DNA from: Sagittula salina
GTDB taxonomy: Bacteria; Pseudomonadota; Alphaproteobacteria; Rhodobacterales; Rhodobacteraceae
DNA: 64,000 nt
Reading direction: 5' to 3'
NCBI RefSeq assembly: GCF_017813235.1
Contig: NZ_JAGISH010000002.1
Span: 372,001 to 436,000 of the forward strand
The notes under the pieces were generated by a model. It saw only the letters and a list, made by a program, of their open reading frames with translations, searched no databases and had not been told where the DNA came from. Position numbers and translations under genes: made by a program. Below are positions 12,639 through 20,595 of the stretch, piece after piece. Each line of letters opens with the position of its first letter. The first letter of the stretch is position 1.

Positions 12639-14043
12639 ATTGAAACTTGTAGGCGAGGCGCAGACCGCCCCAGTGCCGCCCGCGTATGGTGATCGGGGCC
12701 GAGAGGTCCTTCATCATGACAAAATTACCGCCGCCCATATCACGGCGATAGACCTGCAGAAGAAACGGTTTTTCGTTCCGCCCGGCCTTGAGCCCCACGC
12801 GGTCGTCGAAGATGCGGCGGTTGCGGCTGTTGGCGGCGTTCCAGACCGGATCACCGCCCTGCGGCTGCGAAAACTTCGCATTGTGGGTCGGCAGGTATCC
12901 GTTGCGGTCCACGGCTGCGCAAAACACGATGCGCGCGTCCTCGCCCAACACCGGCTCCTGGATCGGTGGCAGCAGGCGGTCGGTGGTATCTGTAAAGGGG
13001 GTCACGACCTGTTCCGGATCGGAGCGGGGGACGGGCCGATAACTCTCCGAAAAAAGCGCATCCATTGTCAGGCGGCCTGCGGCGATCTCTGCCTCGAAGG
13101 CCATCGCGACCTGTCCGGCGAGGTCCTGAACAAGGGTGATCATTGCGCTGTCTTCGCCGCTGCCCCCCAAGGCCACGGCATTTTGCAGAATCGCCTCCGA
13201 GGTGTCGATCAGACTGAAACAGCGGCGCGACGCCTCGTCCACGCCGTCCGTCACCTCCGTCACGGAGGCGGCGATCCCTTCGATCGCCTGTCCGGTTTCG
13301 GTAACGGCGCTGCGCACCTGCTGTGCGTCGCTGGCCAGTCCTTCGGTTTTACGTTGCAACTGTTCCACGCTCTGCTGAATTTCCGTCAGCGCGCGGTCGT
13401 TGTCGGCGTTGCGCGCCAGAACATGCTCCGCCTTGGTCGCGGTCTGATAGGCGCCCCGGTGCAGCTGCGCCGTCCAGTCGGAGAGGGCCGTCACCGTCTT
13501 CGTGATCGACTCCGCTGCATCCGAAGTCTTCTGGGCGAGGTCCTGCACGTTGTCGGCGACGATGGAAAAACCCTTCCCCGCCTTGCCGGCGCGCGCGGCC
13601 TCGATCTTGGCGTTGACGGCGAGGATGTGCACCTGCCACGCAATGTCGGAAATCAGGGTGTTGGAGTTCTTCACGCCCATGAGCATTTCTTCGACGGACT
13701 GGCTGTCGGCGTTTACCGAGCGAACCCATTCCGCCAGCGTCTGTGAGTTTTCACCGGTTTCTTGAATGAAATCGGCCGACTGGCGCACGCGTTGCAGCAC
13801 CTCTGCCGACAGGCCTGCCATGCCCTGCGTCGCGGTCAGCATTCGTTCGCTGGCCTTGTTCAGGCCCTCCGCGCGGGTCCCGATACCGGCGAGTTCGGTG
13901 AGCTGCGACTGACAGCGCGCATCGAGATCTTGGAGGAAGCCGCTGATATCGACTGTTTCCTGACCGAGACCGGTGGCCGCATCGGTCAACTGGCCAAGTT
14001 CCCGCGCCAATTCAGGCGCCTCGAGATCCGTGGGGTGTTTCAT
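12637..14043 (-). CDS. soluble methyl-accepting chemotaxis protein
   Basis: 468-residue chemoreceptor without any transmembrane segment, so cytoplasmic. The signalling hairpin tip is at about residues 130-165 (ILAVNAKIEAARAGKAGKGFSIVADNVQDLA), flanked by long coiled-coil helices. The C-terminal part (about 330-468) is a ligand- or redox-sensing-like globular domain with YLPTHNAKFSQP and ending GRHWGGLRLAYKF. The order, signalling domain first and sensor last, is seen in a subset of soluble receptors. No che genes are nearby; it is monocistronic. The sensed signal is unknown. Confidence 0.88.
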   Translation of the reverse strand: MKHPTDLEAPELARELGQLTDAATGLGQETVDISGFLQDLDARCQSQLTELAGIGTRAEGLNKASERMLTATQGMAGLSAEVLQRVRQSADFIQETGENSQTLAEWVRSVNADSQSVEEMLMGVKNSNTLISDIAWQVHILAVNAKIEAARAGKAGKGFSIVADNVQDLAQKTSDAAESITKTVTALSDWTAQLHRGAYQTATKAEHVLARNADNDRALTEIQQSVEQLQRKTEGLASDAQQVRSAVTETGQAIEGIAASVTEVTDGVDEASRRCFSLIDTSEAILQNAVALGGSGEDSAMITLVQDLAGQVAMAFEAEIAAGRLTMDALFSESYRPVPRSDPEQVVTPFTDTTDRLLPPIQEPVLGEDARIVFCAAVDRNGYLPTHNAKFSQPQGGDPVWNAANSRNRRIFDDRVGLKAGRNEKPFLLQVYRRDMGGGNFVMMKDLSAPITIRGRHWGGLRLAYKFQ

Positions 14044-14105
14044 GGGCTGCCTTCTGACCGGACGTCGTATGAGGCAGACCTAACATGCGATTGCGAAAGA
14101 AGGGT

Positions 14106-14585
14106 TTACGCCTCTGCGCTACCCTCTGCGCTGCCGGTCTCGTGTGCGTCCGTGGCCTGCTGCGCGGCCTCGGCTGCGGCCTCCAGCGTCAGCAGGATGG
14201 AGGCATGGCGGTTCTTGTAGCCGGCGGCGGGACGCAAGACCTCCAGCCCGTCGAAGGGAGCAGGGGGAGTGGGGCCGTCGTTTTTCAGCATGTCGCGCAG
14301 TGCGTCGCGCGCCGTTGTGATCTGGTCTGGCGTCTGGCCAATAATCGCCCCGCCCACGACCGATGCCGAAGCCTGCCCCAGGGCGCAGGCCTTCACGTCC
14401 TGCGCGAAGTCGGCGACCCTCCCATCCCGTATCACGAGGTCCACCGTCACGGTTGATCCACACAGCGGCGAGCGTTTCTTGACCGAAGCGTCGGGTGCGT
14501 CCAGGCGACCGGTGCGCGGGATGGACGCGGCAAGTTCAAGGATGCGGCCCGAGTAGAGCTTGATGAGATCGGTTTCCGACGACAT
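14106..14585 (-). CDS. SufU/IscU-like iron-sulfur cluster assembly scaffold protein
   Basis: 159-residue NifU_N/IscU-like protein expected to hold or transfer nascent Fe-S clusters. ATG 14585 gives the family N-terminus (DLIKLYSGRILELA). Of the usual ligands, Cys42 (SPLCGS) and Cys67 (KACALG) are present. The third cysteine is replaced by His127 (KNRHAS), and the aspartate after the first cysteine (CGD) is Ser44. It has a C-terminal Ala/Glu-rich tail. Head-to-head with hisI, 74 bases between starts. Family assignment is good, but activity as a classical scaffold is uncertain. Confidence 0.82.
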   Translation of the reverse strand: MSSETDLIKLYSGRILELAASIPRTGRLDAPDASVKKRSPLCGSTVTVDLVIRDGRVADFAQDVKACALGQASASVVGGAIIGQTPDQITTARDALRDMLKNDGPTPPAPFDGLEVLRPAAGYKNRHASILLTLEAAAEAAQQATDAHETGSAEGSAEA

Positions 14586-14659
14586 GGCCAGGGGCTTTCG
14601 TTTTGGGCAGGTCCCCCTTACATAGGCGCCTGCTCTGGACATGCAAAAGGATTTTGCCG

Positions 14660-15019
14660 ATGACTTTCGATCCTCAGACCTTGGTCTATGACGCGAACGG
14701 CCTGATCCCCTGCATCGCTCAGGCGGAGGGCACGGGCGAGGTGCTGATGATGGCCTGGATGAATGCCGAATCGGTGGCGAAAACTTTGGAAACGCGCCGC
14801 GTCACCTACTGGTCGCGCTCGCGGCAGTCCTTCTGGGTGAAGGGCGAAACCTCTGGCCATACTCAGGCGCTGGTAGACCTGCGGGTAGACTGTGACCGCG
14901 ATTGCCTGCTGGCGGTGGTCCGGCAGGAAGGCCCGGCCTGCCACACCAACCGGAGGTCGTGTTTCTATACCTCGGTGGTGGGCGAAGAGACCGAACTGAT
15001 GGCCCCCATGGATAACTGA
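14660..15019 (+). CDS. hisI: phosphoribosyl-AMP cyclohydrolase HisI
   Basis: Third step of histidine synthesis: opens the adenine ring of phosphoribosyl-AMP. 119 residues, cyclohydrolase domain only, with no HisE fusion. Metal and catalytic motifs are present: TYWSRSRQSFWVKGETSGH, DLRVDCDRDCLL and GPACHTNRRSCFY. ATG 14660 matches the usual start (MTFDPQTLVYDANGLIP); the frame extends upstream without family sequence. Confidence 0.96.
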   Translation: MTFDPQTLVYDANGLIPCIAQAEGTGEVLMMAWMNAESVAKTLETRRVTYWSRSRQSFWVKGETSGHTQALVDLRVDCDRDCLLAVVRQEGPACHTNRRSCFYTSVVGEETELMAPMDN

Positions 15020-15083
15020 GCGGCGCCGCCGTCCGGACGCTGCGCAGCTCCCGGAGATTGACGAAAGTAACGAAGCAGGGCTT

Positions 15084-15938
15084 TCAGAGCCCAACCATTC
15101 GGCGGATGTCATCCGGTGAGAGGCCTTCTTCCCGGTAGGTGGCGATGGCGCGTGCGTCGTCGCGCTTTGCCAGGCGTTTGCCAGCTTCATCGCGGATCAG
15201 TTTGTGGTGGTGGTAGATGGGCTTGGGGAGGGCAAGGAGCGACTGCAGCAGGACGTGGATACGGGTCGCCTCGAACAAGTCGGCGCCGCGGGTGACGTGT
15301 GTAACACCCTGGGCAGCGTCGTCGACCACCACAGCGAGGTGGTAAGCCGCGCCCATGTCCTTACGCGCCAGAACCACGTCGCCGATGCCGTGGATCATGG
15401 AAGCGGTCGACAGGCAGATCCGGCCTGCATGGTCGGAGCCGGTTTCTTCGAACTGCAAGGTATCGGCCTGAACACGGGAGCAGGCCTCGCCCATGTTCAG
15501 GCGCAGAGTGGCGTGTTCGGGGCGCGGACCTGTGGGCACCGTGCGGCAGGTGCCCGGATAGACGAGGCCGTCGGGGCCGGTACGCGGCGCATCGGGCAAA
15601 CCTTCCTGGGGAGCGGAAAGCGCCTCGCGGATGTCACGGCGGGTGCAGGTGCAGGGGTAGAGCAGGCCCATGTTCCAGAGCCGGTCGAGGGCGGCATGAT
15701 ATTCGCCGTGGTGTTCGGATTCGCGGCGAACGGGGGTGGGCCACTCAAGGCCCAGCCAGTGCAGGTCGTCGAAAATCTGCGCCTCCCATTCCGGGCGGGC
15801 GCGGCTTTGGTCGAGGTCATCGATACGCAGCAGGAACGTGCCCTGCGCCGCGCGGGCCATGTCATGCGCAATGATCGCGGAATAGGCATGGCCAAGGTGC
15901 AGCGGTCCGGTCGGGCTGGGGGCGAAGCGCGTGATCAT
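15084..15938 (-). CDS. gluQ: glutamyl-Q tRNA(Asp) synthetase
   Basis: Truncated glutamyl-tRNA synthetase that attaches glutamate to queuosine at position 34 of tRNA-Asp. 284 residues with the catalytic core only, no anticodon-binding domain. Class I signatures are HLGH (FAPSPTGPLHLGHAYSA) and KRLAKRDD in place of KMSKS. Zinc ligands CTCTRRD and YPGTC are present. It is the last gene of trmFO-yqaE-gluQ, so two of the three genes modify tRNA. Confidence 0.94.
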   Translation of the reverse strand: MITRFAPSPTGPLHLGHAYSAIIAHDMARAAQGTFLLRIDDLDQSRARPEWEAQIFDDLHWLGLEWPTPVRRESEHHGEYHAALDRLWNMGLLYPCTCTRRDIREALSAPQEGLPDAPRTGPDGLVYPGTCRTVPTGPRPEHATLRLNMGEACSRVQADTLQFEETGSDHAGRICLSTASMIHGIGDVVLARKDMGAAYHLAVVVDDAAQGVTHVTRGADLFEATRIHVLLQSLLALPKPIYHHHKLIRDEAGKRLAKRDDARAIATYREEGLSPDDIRRMVGL

Positions 15939-15960
15939 GCCTCTGCCCCCGCGTCGGGCG

Positions 15961-16173
15961 TCAGCCCTCGCGGTACCCGTAGCGGCGCGCGCGGCGTTCT
16001 TCGCCCTGCTGGTAGATCAGCACCCAAGCCAGCACGATGAACATCGGGTGCGTCAGACCGCCGGAGAAGATGATGGCCGGAATCCAGATCAGAAAACTGA
16101 TGATCGCCACAAATGGGCGGCCTGTCAGAAGGATCGACAGGGGCGGCAGGAAGAGGGCGAGGACGTAGTTCAT
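15961..16173 (-). CDS. YqaE/Pmp3-family small membrane protein
   Basis: 70-residue protein with two transmembrane helices (LALFLPPLSILLTG and PMFIVLAWVLIYQQ) and a basic tail, typical of the YqaE/Pmp3 (UPF0057) family, whose yeast member influences membrane potential and salt tolerance. ATG 16173 is preferred: GGGAG lies 7 bases upstream, too near to serve the ATG at 16179. It lies between trmFO and gluQ, 22 bases before gluQ. Confidence 0.85.
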   Translation of the reverse strand: MNYVLALFLPPLSILLTGRPFVAIISFLIWIPAIIFSGGLTHPMFIVLAWVLIYQQGEERRARRYGYREG

Positions 16174-16232
16174 GGACATCTCCCGTGGGATACATCCATG
16201 AGATAGGTGCCGCTCTGCCCGCCGACAAGGTT

Positions 16233-17576
16233 TCAGCCCTGCGCCGCCAGCCAGTCCTGCCAGCAACTCTTCGCCCGGTCGGTATAGGCCTTGTAGCGGT
16301 CCTTGCGGCCACGGCGCCCGCCCTTCAGCCCTTCGAGCGGCCGGAATAGACCGAAGTTCACGTTCATCGGCTGGAAGGTCTTTGCCTCCGCACCGCCGGT
16401 GATGTGGTGGATCAGCGCGCCGTGTGCAGTGTCCTGCGGCACGGTCGGCATGTCCTTCCCAAGGATCTCGGCGGCGGCCATGCGCCCCGCGAGAAGCCCC
16501 ATGGCGGCAGATTCGACGTAACCCTCGACCCCCGTGACCTGTCCGGCGAAACGGACGTTCGGCCGCGAGCGCAGGCGCATCCGATCGTCGAGTAGTGTCG
16601 GCGAGTTGATGAAGGTATTGCGATGGATGCCGCCCAGACGCGCGAAGCTGGCGTTCTCCAAGCCTGGAATCGTTTTGAAAACAGTGGTTTGCGCACCATA
16701 CTTCATTTTCGTCTGGAAGCCGACGATGTTGTAGAGCGTGCCGAGCGCATTGTCACGGCGCAGCTGCACCACGGCATAGGCCTTCTGTTCCGGACTATGC
16801 GGGTTGGTCAGGCCCACGGGCTTCATCGGGCCATGGCGCAGGGTTTCGCGGCCGCGTTCGGCCATGACCTCGATGGGCAGGCAACCGTCGAAATACTTCG
16901 CCGTCTCGCCCTCGTGGAACTCGGTCTTGTCGGCGGCCAGCAACGCATCGATGAAGGATTCGTACTGGTCCTTCGTCATCGGGCAGTTGATGTAGGCCTT
17001 CTGCTCCTCCTCGGTCTCCCCCTTGTCGTAGCGGCTTTGCAGCCATGCCACGTCCATGTCGATCGTTTCGGCGTAGACGATCGGCGCGATGGCGTCGAAG
17101 AAGGCAAGCCGGTCGGCGCCGGTCTCGGCTTGTATGGCGGCACCGAGCGCCTCCGAAGTCAGCGGTCCTGTTGCAAAGATCCACTGCCCGTCACCGGGCA
17201 GCGTGGTGATCTCCTCGTGAGAAATCCGGATGTTCGGGTGCGCGGTCACCTTTGCGGTGATGGATTCCGCGAACGGATCGCGGTCCACGGCCAGCGCACC
17301 GCCCGCGGGCAAGCGGTGTTCATGAGCGGTGGAAATGATAAGCCCGCCCGCCGCGCGCATCTCCCAATGCAGGAGGCCCACGGCATTCTGTTCGTCATCG
17401 TCCGAGCGGAAGGAGTTGGAACAGACCATCTCTCCGAGGTTGCCGGTGCGATGCGCGAAGGTTTCGACCTGCGGGCGCATTTCGTGCAGGACCACCTGCA
17501 CGCCCATGTTTGCGGCCTGCCATGCGGCCTCGGATCCGGCCATGCCGCCGCCGACGATATGTAGCTCTTGTGTCAT
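16233..17576 (-). CDS. trmFO: folate-dependent tRNA (uracil-54-C5)-methyltransferase TrmFO
   Basis: Makes ribothymidine at position 54 of tRNA using methylene-tetrahydrofolate and FAD. 447 residues. The FAD-binding motif is at the N-terminus ([15 protein letters not shown]). The conserved cysteine segment [13 protein letters not shown] (Cys52) and the GIDA-family motif [10 protein letters not shown] are present. The C-terminal [13 protein letters not shown] motif is typical. It heads a minus-strand operon with yqaE and gluQ. Confidence 0.96.
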   Translation of the reverse strand: MTQELHIVGGGMAGSEAAWQAANMGVQVVLHEMRPQVETFAHRTGNLGEMVCSNSFRSDDDEQNAVGLLHWEMRAAGGLIISTAHEHRLPAGGALAVDRDPFAESITAKVTAHPNIRISHEEITTLPGDGQWIFATGPLTSEALGAAIQAETGADRLAFFDAIAPIVYAETIDMDVAWLQSRYDKGETEEEQKAYINCPMTKDQYESFIDALLAADKTEFHEGETAKYFDGCLPIEVMAERGRETLRHGPMKPVGLTNPHSPEQKAYAVVQLRRDNALGTLYNIVGFQTKMKYGAQTTVFKTIPGLENASFARLGGIHRNTFINSPTLLDDRMRLRSRPNVRFAGQVTGVEGYVESAAMGLLAGRMAAAEILGKDMPTVPQDTAHGALIHHITGGAEAKTFQPMNVNFGLFRPLEGLKGGRRGRKDRYKAYTDRAKSCWQDWLAAQG

Positions 17577-17648
17577 GGCGCGCGTTTAGCGGATCGCCCG
17601 GTGATCGCCAAGAGGGTTGCTCCGACGCAGGGCGCGAGGGCGGCGTTT

Positions 17649-18437
17649 TTAGGCCTCCGCCCAGTCGGGCGTGCGCTTTTCAAGAAAGGCGCTGATGCCC
17701 TCGTCCGTATCACGCCATAGCATGTTCTCCACCATGACGTTCCCTGCAAAGGCATAAGCCTCGTCCAGCCCCATGGTCATCTGGTCGTAAAAGGCGCTCT
17801 TGCCGATCCTGACCGCCGCCGAAAGCTTTTCCGCGACAGTGTCCGCCAGGTCTTGCGTGCGGGTCTCCAGGGCCTCGGCAGGCACGGCATCGTTGATGAG
17901 GCCAAGGGCGAGCGCCTCTTCGGTGGAGAGGAACCGGCCGGTACTGAGCATCTCGAAGGCCTTCTTGCGCGGAATGTTGCGCGTGAGCGCCACCATGGGC
18001 GTCGAACAGAACAGCCCGATGTTTACACCGTTGACGCCGAATCGCGTGCCCTGCGCCGCCACCGCCATGTCGCAGGACGCGACCAGCTGGCAGCCCGCCG
18101 CCGTGGCGATACCATGCACCTGCGCGATCACCGGCTGCGGCAGGCGCGTGAGGCCGGTCATCACCGAAGCGCAGCGGGCGAAAAGGTCGCTGAAATACGC
18201 CTTGCCGCCATCCTCCGCCGCACGCCCCGCCTGCATCTGCTTCAGGTCGTGCCCGGCGCAGAAGGCCTTTCCGGCACCCGACAGGATCACCACGCGGATC
18301 TGGCTGTCTTCGCGCAACGTATCGATCTGCGATTGGAGCGCGGCGAGCATCTCATCGGACAGGGCGTTGAGGTTGGCGGGCGAATTCAGCCGCAGGTGGG
18401 CGACATGCCCGATGTCGTGACGTTCCAGAATGGCCAT
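17649..18437 (-). CDS. enoyl-CoA hydratase/isomerase family protein
   Basis: 262-residue crotonase-fold protein. The oxyanion-hole motif is SGAGKAFCAGHDLKQM and the second CoA-side motif is GIATAAGCQLVASCDMAV. In place of the two catalytic glutamates of true hydratases the region reads GVNGVNIGLFCSTPMVAL, so another crotonase reaction is possible. Starts 55 bases from the divergent thioesterase; its ribosome site lies in one arm of a 13-bp inverted repeat. Confidence 0.9.
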   Translation of the reverse strand: MAILERHDIGHVAHLRLNSPANLNALSDEMLAALQSQIDTLREDSQIRVVILSGAGKAFCAGHDLKQMQAGRAAEDGGKAYFSDLFARCASVMTGLTRLPQPVIAQVHGIATAAGCQLVASCDMAVAAQGTRFGVNGVNIGLFCSTPMVALTRNIPRKKAFEMLSTGRFLSTEEALALGLINDAVPAEALETRTQDLADTVAEKLSAAVRIGKSAFYDQMTMGLDEAYAFAGNVMVENMLWRDTDEGISAFLEKRTPDWAEA

Positions 18438-18489
18438 CTTGTCCTCCCTTTTGCGGCAAGGTTAGCTGGCGGCAGCAAGGGAGGACAAG
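18438..18489. repeat. perfect 13-bp inverted repeat spanning both ribosome-binding sites
   Basis: CTTGTCCTCCCTT at 18438-18450 and its exact reverse complement AAGGGAGGACAAG at 18477-18489, separated by 26 bases. Each arm contains the GGGAGG Shine-Dalgarno of one of the two divergent genes and begins next to, or a few bases from, the start codon. Confidence 0.85.
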
Positions 18490-18492
18490 CGC

Positions 18493-18930
18493 ATGGTGAA
18501 GATGACCATCGAGGAGATGGCCGGGTATCTGGATGAGGTTTTCCCGCAGGTGGACGGCATGTTCGGGATCGACCGGATCGACGATGAACTGGTGGTGATG
18601 CGGCTGCTGAACCACGACCGGCACCTGCGGCCGGGCGGCACGGTGAGCGGGCCGGCGATGTTCAGCCTCGCGGACGTGGTTGCCTATGTCGCTGTGCTGG
18701 CGCATGTGGGGCGCGAGGCGCTGGCCGTGACGACGCATTGCTCCATCGACTTCATGCGCAAGCCGGAGGCCGGGGTGGACCTGCTGGCGGAGGGGCGCGT
18801 TCTGAAGATGGGGCGCGCGCTCGCGGTGATCGATGTCCTGCTGTTCAGCGAAGGCAATCGGCAGCCTGTCGCTCATGCTTCGCTGACCTACTCGATACCG
18901 CCAAAGCGGACGGAACGGGCGGCGGGGTAA
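18493..18930 (+). CDS. PaaI-family hotdog thioesterase
   Basis: 145-residue single-domain hotdog-fold protein of the PaaI/YdiI type, expected to hydrolyse acyl-CoA or aromatic-CoA thioesters. The hallmark helix segment HLRPGGTVSGPAMFSLADV and the strand LAVTTHCSIDFMRKPEAG are visible. Divergent from the enoyl-CoA hydratase over 55 bases, suggesting shared control of an acyl-CoA pathway. The start is ATG 18493 behind GGGAGG. Confidence 0.9.
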   Translation: MVKMTIEEMAGYLDEVFPQVDGMFGIDRIDDELVVMRLLNHDRHLRPGGTVSGPAMFSLADVVAYVAVLAHVGREALAVTTHCSIDFMRKPEAGVDLLAEGRVLKMGRALAVIDVLLFSEGNRQPVAHASLTYSIPPKRTERAAG

Positions 18931-18977
18931 GCGGGTTTTCCCTCCAGACAAGCCAGAGACAAGCAATGGAGGATAGG

Positions 18978-19118
18978 ATGACCATCAAGAAGATCCTGCG
19001 CCGCACCCTGCGAAACGTTCTGCGCGACAAGGCCAGCCGCCGCTGGTCCTTCGTGCGGAGGACACCAAAGTCGCCGCTGGCGCGCGCGCGGGCCCGGTTC
19101 CTCAAGGTCCGCGCATAG
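18978..19118 (+). CDS. small arginine-rich protein, 46 aa
   Basis: 46-codon ORF with a strong GGAGG 5 bases before ATG, 47 bases after the thioesterase, and followed by a hairpin terminator. The product is very basic (about 16 Arg/Lys): MTIKKILRRTLRNVLRD then FVRRTPKSPLARARARFL. No family recognised. Basic, amphipathic helices suggest nucleic-acid or membrane contact. Ribosome site and terminator support translation; no homology evidence is available. Confidence 0.6.
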   Translation: MTIKKILRRTLRNVLRDKASRRWSFVRRTPKSPLARARARFLKVRA

Positions 19119-19146
19119 GCCGGTCCGAACCACCGGAATTGAATTT

Positions 19147-19176
19147 GGGGCGTGTCCTGCCGGGCGCGCCCCTTTT
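19147..19176 (+). terminator. terminator after the 46-aa ORF
   Basis: GGGGCG ... CGCGCCCC stem followed by five T, just past the small basic ORF and before the convergent enoyl-CoA hydratase stop at 19203. Confidence 0.7.
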
Positions 19177-19202
19177 TCTATGCTGCTATGTGCTGGTCGC
19201 GG

Positions 19203-20012
19203 TTAACGGAAGACTGGCGTGCGCTTCTGGATATTGGCCATGACGGCTTCGATCTGGTTGGGCTGACCGATGACCTCCGCCTGCAATGTTGCTTCCAGAT
19301 GCAGAGCTTCTGCGCGCTCGGCGATCCATGTGGCATTCAGCAGGTGCTTGCTGCGGCGAATGGCGTCGGGATTTCGCGCCGCGATGTCGCGGGCCATGGC
19401 GCGGGCGGCTTCCAGCGGATCGTTCGTGATCCGGGTGACGAGTCCCATCTGACACGCCTCGATCGCCTCCACGACGCGGCCGGTAAACAGCAGTTCCTTT
19501 GCCTGGTCGGCACGCAGCAGCCGGGGCAGGGTGGTGGTCAACCCCATGTCGGGGATCAGCCCCCACTTGATTTCCATGACCGAAAGGCGCGTGTCCGATG
19601 CGGCAATGCGTACGTCGGCTCCCAGGGCGAGCTGCAACCCGGCGCCGTACGCCACGCCCTGCAGCACGGCGATCACCGGTACTTCGAGTTCCTGCCAGAC
19701 GGTGCTGGGCTTCTGGAAAACGTTCGCGTCTTCGCCGGGGGCGCGTTGCATGATCCGGTCGATCAGCGCTTTCGGGTCGGGATTGGCCGTGAACAGGGCG
19801 GTATCGATGCCGGAGCAGAAATGCGGGCCTTCGCCTCGCAGGATTACCGCGCGAAGCGTCGGGTCGGACTTCAGAACCTCGCCGATGCGTGCCAGCCCTT
19901 CGAAGACCGACATGTCGACGGCGTTACGCCGGTCTGGGCGGTTCAGGCAGACCTCGGCGATATGGCCGCTGCGCGTGAGGGTTACTGTGGTTCTGGTCTG
20001 GTCTGCGGTCAT
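19203..20012 (-). CDS. enoyl-CoA hydratase/isomerase family protein (crotonase)
   Basis: 269-residue crotonase-fold protein. Motifs: RGEGPHFCSGIDTALF (oxyanion hole) and GVAYGAGLQLALGADVRIAA. The MEIKWGLIPDMGLTTTLPRL segment resembles members with an aspartate at the second catalytic position, as in dienoyl-CoA isomerase-like proteins. It is only about 32 % like the neighbour at 17649 by eye, so not a recent duplicate. Substrate unknown. Confidence 0.9.
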   Translation of the reverse strand: MTADQTRTTVTLTRSGHIAEVCLNRPDRRNAVDMSVFEGLARIGEVLKSDPTLRAVILRGEGPHFCSGIDTALFTANPDPKALIDRIMQRAPGEDANVFQKPSTVWQELEVPVIAVLQGVAYGAGLQLALGADVRIAASDTRLSVMEIKWGLIPDMGLTTTLPRLLRADQAKELLFTGRVVEAIEACQMGLVTRITNDPLEAARAMARDIAARNPDAIRRSKHLLNATWIAERAEALHLEATLQAEVIGQPNQIEAVMANIQKRTPVFR

Positions 20013-20271
20013 GGGCGGGCTCCTCCTGCCACAAAGCCTAGGCGACGCCCCAAGAGTGAGGAAGAGCTGACGTCGCGTGCCAGATGGTCAACGCCTGGTT
20101 GGCCGATAATGGGCACGGCCCGTCGTCCGACTATCTGGTGCGGCGGCAAGGGGGCGAAACTTCAGCCGCGTCATTCTTCCCAGGGGGTACGGTGCGGCCC
20201 CCGGTCGGGAGCAATGCCCGGGGGCGCGCACCTCGGTCGACCCGGCGCGATGCCGGGCAACCTGTTGGGGA

Positions 20272-20499
20272 TCAATCCTGCCAGAAGGGCCGCGCCGCTT
20301 CGATCCGGGCCTCGTCCGGGGTCAGACCGATATCCTTCAGGAGGTGCGGATCGAGGTCAGTCAAATCGCGCCGGGTGCGCCGGTGGGTCTGCCATTTGGC
20401 GAAAAGCACCGCGACGCGCAGGGCCGCGACGCTGACCGGGGGAAGCGGAGCGTGCGAGACGAGATAAGAAAGATCCTTGCGTGCGATTGCCTGTGCCAT
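20272..20499 (-). CDS. DUF1127 protein
   Basis: 75-residue protein with the C-terminal DUF1127 motif RRDLTDLDPHLLKDIGLTPDEA. Short DUF1127 proteins bind RNA or affect phosphate and carbon metabolism in some alphaproteobacteria, and many act through sRNA turnover. ATG 20499 is chosen because the upstream extension has no family sequence. It is divergent from the MocR regulator across 96 bases with a clear dyad, so that regulator may control it. Confidence 0.88.
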   Translation of the reverse strand: MAQAIARKDLSYLVSHAPLPPVSVAALRVAVLFAKWQTHRRTRRDLTDLDPHLLKDIGLTPDEARIEAARPFWQD

Positions 20500-20530
20500 G
20501 GTAGACCCCTTCAAAATGTATTGACACATT

Positions 20531-20547
20531 GTGCCGTTATTCGGCAC
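20531..20547. promoter_or_regulatory. dyad operator between DUF1127 gene and mocR-type regulator
   Basis: GTGCCG-TTATT-CGGCAC, perfect 6-bp arms, inside a 96-base divergent promoter region. A wider pair TGTAT (20517) and ATACA (20556) flanks it. Position suggests binding by the adjacent MocR protein. Confidence 0.5.
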
Positions 20548-20595
20548 TTAATGGGATACAATTCACCTTGCGGACGCGTCCATGGAGAAATTGTG

